The translations under genes were made by a program, and so were the position numbers. The notes beneath the pieces were generated by a model. It saw only the letters and a list, made by a program, of their open reading frames with translations, searched no databases and was not told where the DNA came from. DNA of 40,726 bases, taken from contig NZ_KQ969506.1 of the NCBI RefSeq assembly GCF_001578875.1, positions 932,954-973,679 on the forward strand, given 5' to 3'. Shown here in pieces: positions 36,227-40,726 of the stretch (positions are counted from its first letter, which is position 1; every line of letters begins with the position of its first letter). The DNA comes from Streptococcus sp. DD13 (lineage in GTDB: Bacteria; Bacillota; Bacilli; Lactobacillales; Streptococcaceae).

Positions 36227-37177
36227 TTATAGGTGTATTTTCTGAGCCACGCGCAACTTAGCTGAGTGGGCTCGGTTGTTGGCTGCTAATTCTTTCTGAC
36301 TTGGAAGTATCGGCTTGCGATTGACCAATTTTATCTTAGGCTGGAGCTCCTCAGGGATGAAGGGTAAGCCTTTTGGAATATCAACACTAGAAGCCTCTTT
36401 AAAGAGCTGTTTGGTCAAACGATCCTCTAGGGAATGAAAGGTAATCACTGAAATCCTTCCATCCAAAGCGAGCATATCCATCGCTTGTTGGATAGAGCTA
36501 TCTGCCGCCCCCAGCTCATCATTTACTTCAATCCGAATAGCCTGAAAGATCTGCTTAGCCGGATGTCCCTTTTTTTTCAGCTCTTTGGCAGGCTTGGCAG
36601 CCTTGATGAGTTCTGCCAATTCAGTCGTTGTTTCAATCGGCTTTAGGACTCTTGCTTGCTCGATTTTACGAGCAATCTGCTTGGAAAACTTATCTTCTCC
36701 ATACTTAAAAAAAATTCGGACCAAATCATGATAAGCATAGCTATTGACCACCTCATAAGCCGTTAACGAAGCCTCTCTATTCATCCGCATGTCTAACGGA
36801 GCGTCCTTTTTATAAGAAAATCCTCGTTCCCGCTCATCCAACTGGGGACTCGAAACGCCCAGATCATAGCAAATTCCATCAATCTCCGTCACTCCTAGAG
36901 CAGCCAGCCTTGATTGGAGATATCGAAAATTATCTTTGATAAAGGTCACCATGCCCCGCTCGATATAAGGAGCGAGACGTACTTTAGCATGGTCAATCGC
37001 CACCTGATCCTGATCAAAACAATAAAGGTGGCCCTTGTCGGACAATTGGCTCAGTAAGTAGTCACTATGGCCAGCACCACCTAGTGTCGCATCCACATAG
37101 ATGCCATCTGGTTTGACATCCAGCATATCAATTGTTTCCTGCAACAAAACCGTTGTATGATTAAATTCTTGGGTCAT
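36227..37177 (-). CDS. rsmH: 16S rRNA (cytosine-1402 N4)-methyltransferase
   Basis: A 316-residue SAM-dependent methyltransferase (MraW) that methylates C1402 of 16S rRNA. The SAM motif is [10 protein letters not shown]; the helical insert has [16 protein letters not shown] and [20 protein letters not shown], and [12 protein letters not shown] follows. The length is normal. The conserved N-terminus [20 protein letters not shown] fixes the ATG at 37177. No ribosome binding site is seen, and the -10 box lies only 9 nt upstream, so the mRNA is probably almost leaderless. It heads rsmH-ftsL-pbpX-mraY. Confidence 0.97.
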   Translation of the reverse strand: MTQEFNHTTVLLQETIDMLDVKPDGIYVDATLGGAGHSDYLLSQLSDKGHLYCFDQDQVAIDHAKVRLAPYIERGMVTFIKDNFRYLQSRLAALGVTEIDGICYDLGVSSPQLDERERGFSYKKDAPLDMRMNREASLTAYEVVNSYAYHDLVRIFFKYGEDKFSKQIARKIEQARVLKPIETTTELAELIKAAKPAKELKKKGHPAKQIFQAIRIEVNDELGAADSSIQQAMDMLALDGRISVITFHSLEDRLTKQLFKEASSVDIPKGLPFIPEELQPKIKLVNRKPILPSQKELAANNRAHSAKLRVAQKIHL

Positions 37178-37186
37178 ATCTTATCT

Positions 37187-37195
37187 ATTATATCA
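37187..37195 (-). promoter_or_regulatory. extended -10 promoter for rsmH-ftsL-pbpX-mraY
   Basis: The minus strand reads TGATATAAT with no recognisable -35. Nine bases separate the hexamer from the rsmH ATG, giving an expected 5' leader of about 3 nt. Confidence 0.65.
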
Positions 37196-37469
37196 CAAGA
37201 AGTCGGCTAGGAAAAACCGAAACAATTTCTTTTTGATCGAATCAAGCGGACCCAACTAACCTCAAAATGAAAATGGATAGCAGAAAATAGCGGGAGTCAT
37301 TGAAGAATCTACATTTTCTGATTCATTGAATCGAGGCATCTCACAACAAAAAAGAAATGAGAATCCAATCAACATGACGTCCGAAATAAACTTCTCGTAA
37401 CCGGGACGCTCATTCTTCAGTGATAGAATCTGAAACTATATAAAAGATAGGAAGAAGACAGAAAAATTA
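37196..37469. other. intergenic region between rsmH and ktrB, no gene seen
   Basis: The two divergent genes are separated by about 340 bp. I see no credible open frame, no strong terminator and no copy of the interspersed repeat. A weak inverted pair (GAATC...GATTC around 37308-37325) is present. Except for the two promoters at its ends, nothing can be assigned. Confidence 0.5.
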
Positions 37470-37478
37470 TGTTAAAAT
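37470..37478 (+). promoter_or_regulatory. extended -10 promoter for ktrB-ktrA
   Basis: TGTTAAAAT on the plus strand without a clear -35. The expected start of transcription is about 32 nt before the ktrB ATG at 37517. Confidence 0.5.
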
Positions 37479-37516
37479 AACAAGTGAACACGATCAACAA
37501 TACGGAAAGGCTCATC

Positions 37517-38872
37517 ATGTCTACTTTGCTCTTAAAATTGAAATTGACCCCAACGAGACGTATCATTCTGAGTTTTCTGGGCGTTATATTGGTTGGGTCG
37601 ATTTTACTGTCCTTACCGATTTCACAACTAGCGACCTCTAAGGCTCATTACTGGGACAATCTATTTACCGCTACTTCCATGGTTTGTGTGACTGGCCTCT
37701 TTACAGTCTCAGTAGCAGCCACTTACACAACTTTTGGCCAAATCATCTGCATGCTTTTAATGCAGATTGGGGGGCTTTCTCTCATTAGCTTCATCGGCTT
37801 AATCGCCCTATGGGGACGACGAAAGCTAAATTTTATCAATATGGCTACTCTTCAAGAAGCTCTAAGTGTTTCAAATACCAAGCATTTCCGTTCCTTCTTT
37901 TACTCCGTCTTTACCTTCACCTTTGTCACAGAGGCTATCGGTGCCCTGCTCCTTAGTTTTCGATTTATTCCGACTTTTGGATGGGCAAGAGGTTCTTTTA
38001 CCTCCATCTTTCTAGCCATTTCTGCCTTTTGTAATGCCGGTTTTGATAATTTCGGATCTAACAGCCTCCAAGATTATGTCGGAGATCCCCTAGTCAATTT
38101 GACGATTGCCTCCTTGATCATTATGGGAGGATTGGGCTTTGCTGTCTGGTTTGACCTCCGTGGACAAATCTTTTTCAAAAAACACCGCCCTAAAATCCGC
38201 TTCCACACAAAAGTCGTTCTTGCTTTAACGACAATCATCCTGCTAAGCGGGACCATTCTAACCTTTCTAACCGAATACAACAATCCTCATACCATTGGAA
38301 ACCTTCCCCAATTTGAGAAAATCCTAGCTTCCTTTTTCCAAACGGTTACGATGCGAACAGCCGGCTTTGCTTCCATTGACTATAGTCAAGCCCAGCCTTC
38401 TACTATGTTGCTCTATATCCTCCAAATGATGCTGGGAGGCGCTCCTGGGGGGACCGCAGGTGGGATCAAGATCACAGCTTTTCTCGTCTTACTCCTCTAC
38501 GCTAAAAGCGAAATTGCCGGCCATCCCTATACAAACTTTAGACACCATACCATTGATCCGCTTACCATCCGGAAAGCCTTCGCCGTGTCCGCTATTTTTA
38601 TTTCTACCTTCATCGGGGGGCTCCTCTTACTTACCTTAACCGATCCTGGAAAACCCCTTTTGAGCCTGATGTTTGAGGCGATGTCTGCTCTTGCTACTGT
38701 AGGAGTTACAGCCAACCTCACCCCTGATCTTACTCAACTGAGTCAATTTATTATCATGGCCCTCATGTTCTTTGGCAGAGTTGGACCAATGTCCATTTTG
38801 CTGAGCCTGTCCTCTCAAAAGGATGGGAAGGAAAAGGCCATTCATTATTCAAGATCATCTATGATTGTTTAA
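37517..38872 (+). CDS. ktrB: KtrB/TrkH-family potassium uptake membrane subunit
   Basis: A 451-residue potassium channel-like transporter with four M1-P-M2 repeats. The four selectivity-filter segments are seen: SMVCVTGLF, AFCNAGFDNFG, MRTAGFASID and ATVGVTANLT. The intramembrane loop of the third repeat is glycine-rich (LGGAPGGTAGGIK), as in KtrB gates. The ATG at 37517 was chosen because GGAAAGG lies 7 nt before it; a GTG eleven codons upstream (37484) would sit on the expected transcript start. KtrA is encoded 10 bp downstream. Confidence 0.93.
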   Translation: MSTLLLKLKLTPTRRIILSFLGVILVGSILLSLPISQLATSKAHYWDNLFTATSMVCVTGLFTVSVAATYTTFGQIICMLLMQIGGLSLISFIGLIALWGRRKLNFINMATLQEALSVSNTKHFRSFFYSVFTFTFVTEAIGALLLSFRFIPTFGWARGSFTSIFLAISAFCNAGFDNFGSNSLQDYVGDPLVNLTIASLIIMGGLGFAVWFDLRGQIFFKKHRPKIRFHTKVVLALTTIILLSGTILTFLTEYNNPHTIGNLPQFEKILASFFQTVTMRTAGFASIDYSQAQPSTMLLYILQMMLGGAPGGTAGGIKITAFLVLLLYAKSEIAGHPYTNFRHHTIDPLTIRKAFAVSAIFISTFIGGLLLLTLTDPGKPLLSLMFEAMSALATVGVTANLTPDLTQLSQFIIMALMFFGRVGPMSILLSLSSQKDGKEKAIHYSRSSMIV

Positions 38873-38882
38873 AGGAGAAGAT

Positions 38883-39554
38883 ATGTCATACACGATTGGA
38901 ATTTTAGGCTTAGGAACCTTTGGCTCCACGATTGCCAAAACACTTAGCAAATACAACTGCGACATCATCGCTGTAGATGACCATGACTACCAGGTCAATC
39001 AACTCGAGGCCATCCTGTCCCGGGGAATCATCGGGGATATTACAGACAAAGACCTCCTTCGTGCCGCCGGTATCGATAGTTGCGACGCAGTTGTTGTTGC
39101 GACAGGTGAAAACTTAGAATCCAGTGTTCTGGCAGTCCTACACTGTAAATCTCTGGGTGTCGAGACCGTGATTGCCAAAGTAAAAAGCAAGACCATGTCT
39201 GAAGTTTTGTTGAAAATTGGAGCCGATAAGGTGATTTCCCCTGAAAGAGAAACAGGGGTGTCTATCGCCAAGCAACTCCTTCATCGCTATACTACTGAGG
39301 TCATTGAGCTGGATGACAAAACGTCTATCATCGAATTTCGTCCTCCGGAGTCTTGGATAGGGAAGAGTTTGGTTCAATTAAAATTGAGACAAAAATACCT
39401 GATGAATATCATCGCCTACCGAGACATGCTGACAAAAGAACTCAATATTCAGGTGATGCCCGAATACGTTTTTAATACCGAAGAGACGATCGTTGCCGTT
39501 GCAACAAATGACCTTGTAGACCATTTTGAAGAATTCACCAATCGAATGTCCTAA
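38883..39554 (+). CDS. ktrA: KtrA/TrkA-family potassium channel regulatory subunit
   Basis: A 223-residue cytoplasmic RCK protein that gates the KtrB channel. The N-terminal RCK_N domain has the nucleotide loop GILGLGTFGS (residues 5-14), DDHDYQVNQ at the end of the second strand, and GDITDKDLLRAAGIDSCDAVVVATG. The C-terminal RCK_C domain (about 135-220: TEVIELDDKTSIIEFRPPESWIGKS in pieces) is the part that binds c-di-AMP in pneumococcal CabP. Ligand binding here is inference. AAAGGAGAAGAT fixes the ATG at 38883; the longer in-frame form overlaps ktrB. Confidence 0.93.
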   Translation: MSYTIGILGLGTFGSTIAKTLSKYNCDIIAVDDHDYQVNQLEAILSRGIIGDITDKDLLRAAGIDSCDAVVVATGENLESSVLAVLHCKSLGVETVIAKVKSKTMSEVLLKIGADKVISPERETGVSIAKQLLHRYTTEVIELDDKTSIIEFRPPESWIGKSLVQLKLRQKYLMNIIAYRDMLTKELNIQVMPEYVFNTEETIVAVATNDLVDHFEEFTNRMS

Positions 39555-39558
39555 TAAG

Positions 39559-39594
39559 AAAACCTCCGCATGCAAGGATGCGGAGGTTTTCAAT
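39559..39594 (+). terminator. intrinsic terminator after ktrA
   Basis: AAAACCTCCGCAT (39559-39571) and its exact complement (39578-39590) around a six-base loop, ending in TTTT. The A and T flanks allow it to work in both directions. Confidence 0.92.
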
Positions 39595-39685
39595 TTCCTT
39601 TTGTAAAGGGAATTCTTGCCCCTTTCTATTGACGTTCTGCTATTTTTATAGCGCTTGATCCATTTTTATTTTGACCATCACAAAA

Positions 39686-39743
39686 GAGAGTGGAACGACG
39701 AAATCGGTCATTCGTTAGAATTCGATTTCGTCGTCCCACTCTC
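39686..39743. repeat. interspersed repeat, solo palindromic end (copy 3)
   Basis: Two 21-base arms (39686-39706 and 39723-39743) are complementary at 20 of 21 positions around a 16-base loop GTCATTCGTTAGAATT. The loop and inner arms match the palindromic end of repeat copies 1 and 2, but the sequence past CTCCG diverges, so only this module is present. It lies between the converging ktrA and DUF896 genes and may act as a terminator. Confidence 0.85.
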
Positions 39744-39795
39744 CGTGGTTTATTCCTAATCATTCTAGACTGTTCGGGCGCTATTCCTGCGAGAT

Positions 39796-40052
39796 TTAGG
39801 ACTTTGGATCATCCAAACTACGGCCGTGCAAACCTTTTTCCCGTTGGACTTGGCGTAGTTTTTCTGGAGTGACATCATTACCTTCTTCATCCACAATCTT
39901 AATGCCTTCTACATGGTGGCGTACCGCACGGCGGTAGCCTTCGATGTATTCTTCCCGAAGTTTGGCCTGCTCCACTTTTTCTTCAGCAGTCAATCCTTCT
40001 GTTTTTTCTTTTTAGCCAGCTCATTGATTCGAGCGATTTTTTCAGGTGTCAT
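39796..40052 (-). CDS. DUF896 (YnzC-type) family protein, frame broken in this sequence
   Basis: A small cytoplasmic protein of the DUF896/YnzC family. The start [17 protein letters not shown] is in one frame from the ATG at 40052 (AAGG upstream). The remainder, [20 protein letters not shown] through the C-terminal [10 protein letters not shown], is in another frame ending at 39796. The break is at an A6 run on the minus strand (40002-40007). A seventh A would give [13 protein letters not shown] and an 85-residue protein, the usual length. As given, translation from 40052 stops at 39990. It follows glyS, as in the pneumococcus. Function is unknown; YnzC is linked to the SOS response in Bacillus only by operon position. 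Confidence 0.88.
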
Positions 40053-40084
40053 CATCAAACCTTCTTTCTACCAGTTATCAGTCC

Positions 40085-40726
40085 TTATTTTGTGTTCAAT
40101 TGGTTAAAAGCTGCGACAGCCTTAGCTTTTGCGACAAGGCCTGCAAGAAGGGCCAGACGGTTGTTCTTCACAGCCTCATCTTCTGCCATGACCATAGTAT
40201 TGTCAAAGAAGGCATCGATGACTGGGCTCAGAGCAAAGAGTTGAGCCAATTTGTCACTAGCTGAACCTGTCAATTCAAGCTCATCAATCGCTTTAGCAAG
40301 GGCTTTTTCTTGATCATTTTCAAAGAGACTAGCATCGACTGCTACTGAAGCATCTGCTTTTTCTGCCAAGTTGAAGGCACGAGAGAGGGACTCAACAGCA
40401 GACTTATAGCCATCCGTCTTCGCAGCTTCCGAAAGAGCTTCAGCTGCTTCCAGCATATCTGCAACGACAAAGTTTGAACCAGCAAGAACAGCTTCTTTGA
40501 TATCTTTTGGTGTGCGTCCCATCATCTTGTCCACGCGCGCTTTGATGAAGTGGAGCACTTCTGCTTGATGGTCATAGGAAAGGCTATCAAATGAAAGGGC
40601 ATAAAGGCTTTCAATCAACTCATCCATCGGGATGTGCCAGCCAAAGGCATCCAAGATACGAACAATCCCTTGTGTGGCACGACGAAGCGCATAAGGATCA
40701 TTGGAACCTGATGGAATCAAGCCAAC
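40085..40726 (-). CDS. glyS: Glycyl-tRNA synthetase beta subunit, C-terminal part
   Basis: The last 213 codons of the beta subunit of the tetrameric glycyl-tRNA synthetase; the 5' part lies beyond the window. The visible part starts in [25 protein letters not shown], a conserved GlyS segment, and continues into the DALR-type anticodon-binding domain ([21 protein letters not shown]). Frame and stop (TAA at 40085) are intact. The DUF896 gene follows by 32 bp. Confidence 0.95.
   Translation of the reverse strand, partial: VGLIPSGSNDPYALRRATQGIVRILDAFGWHIPMDELIESLYALSFDSLSYDHQAEVLHFIKARVDKMMGRTPKDIKEAVLAGSNFVVADMLEAAEALSEAAKTDGYKSAVESLSRAFNLAEKADASVAVDASLFENDQEKALAKAIDELELTGSASDKLAQLFALSPVIDAFFDNTMVMAEDEAVKNNRLALLAGLVAKAKAVAAFNQLNTK

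Noticed and set aside
37196..37480. c-di-AMP riboswitch upstream of ktrB
   Set aside because: The position is attractive, but I see no ydaO-type conserved cores and no terminator or antiterminator pair, and the mapped promoter candidate leaves a leader of only about 32 nt.
39690..39872. Open frame across the solo palindrome
   Set aside because: It runs through an inverted repeat and antisense to the DUF896 gene, and has no ribosome binding site.

Overview
The window is chromosomal DNA from a Streptococcus, most likely of the mitis/sanguinis group. The evidence is a set of streptococcal signatures: the ftsL-pbpX junction, a ritR-type orphan regulator next to gnd, a copY-cupA-copA operon in which cupredoxin-like domains stand where heavy-metal-associated domains would be, a YidC2-type lipoprotein insertase, the nrdR-dnaB-dnaI cluster, and an XerD-like protein without the catalytic arginine. 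The species is not resolved. I see no rRNA, tRNA, CRISPR array, insertion sequence or prophage.

Layout from left to right. Positions 1-4.5 kb, minus strand: murI, a fused rdgB, a YfcE-type phosphodiesterase and an xerD-like gene that runs off the window; before them come yneF and lysA. 4.6-9 kb: pepC (+), a Bax inhibitor-1 family membrane protein (-), a TrmH/SpoU rRNA methyltransferase (-), acylphosphatase (+) and yidC2 (+). 9-17.4 kb, minus: a SNF2 helicase, an unknown protein, murC, a GNAT acetyltransferase, mltG and greA, in the order of transcription. 17.6-22.2 kb, minus: nrdR, dnaB, dnaI, a nitroreductase and der, tightly packed. 22.2-27 kb, minus: the copper operon copY-cupA-copA, then an AI-2E family membrane protein. 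27-31 kb, minus: gnd-ritR, and a DUF4059 gene-trxB-yceD group. 31-37.2 kb, minus: the division and wall cluster rsmH-ftsL-pbpX-mraY, then a DEAD-box RNA helicase. 37.5-39.6 kb, plus: the potassium uptake pair ktrB-ktrA. 39.8 kb to the end, minus: glyS (partial) and a DUF896 gene.

Most of the content is core housekeeping: wall precursor synthesis and polymerisation (murI, lysA, murC, mraY, pbpX, mltG), replication start (dnaB, dnaI, nrdR), ribosome maturation (der, rsmH, a DEAD helicase), redox and metal control (trxB, ritR, cop) and potassium uptake.

Four things stand out. First, three genes (yidC2, pbpX and the DUF896 gene) each carry a one-base loss in a homopolymer where the expected frame needs seven identical bases and six are present. 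pbpX is essential, so sequence error is the first suspect, but other seven-base runs in the window are in frame. Second, a 180-190 bp interspersed repeat occurs in two full copies and one solo palindromic end, all between genes, and one end forms an intrinsic terminator. Third, the RitR-like regulator has serine where receivers have the phosphorylated aspartate, yet keeps Cys128. Fourth, lysA and rsmH appear to be transcribed as leaderless or nearly leaderless mRNAs from extended -10 promoters. I found no clear new multi-gene system.
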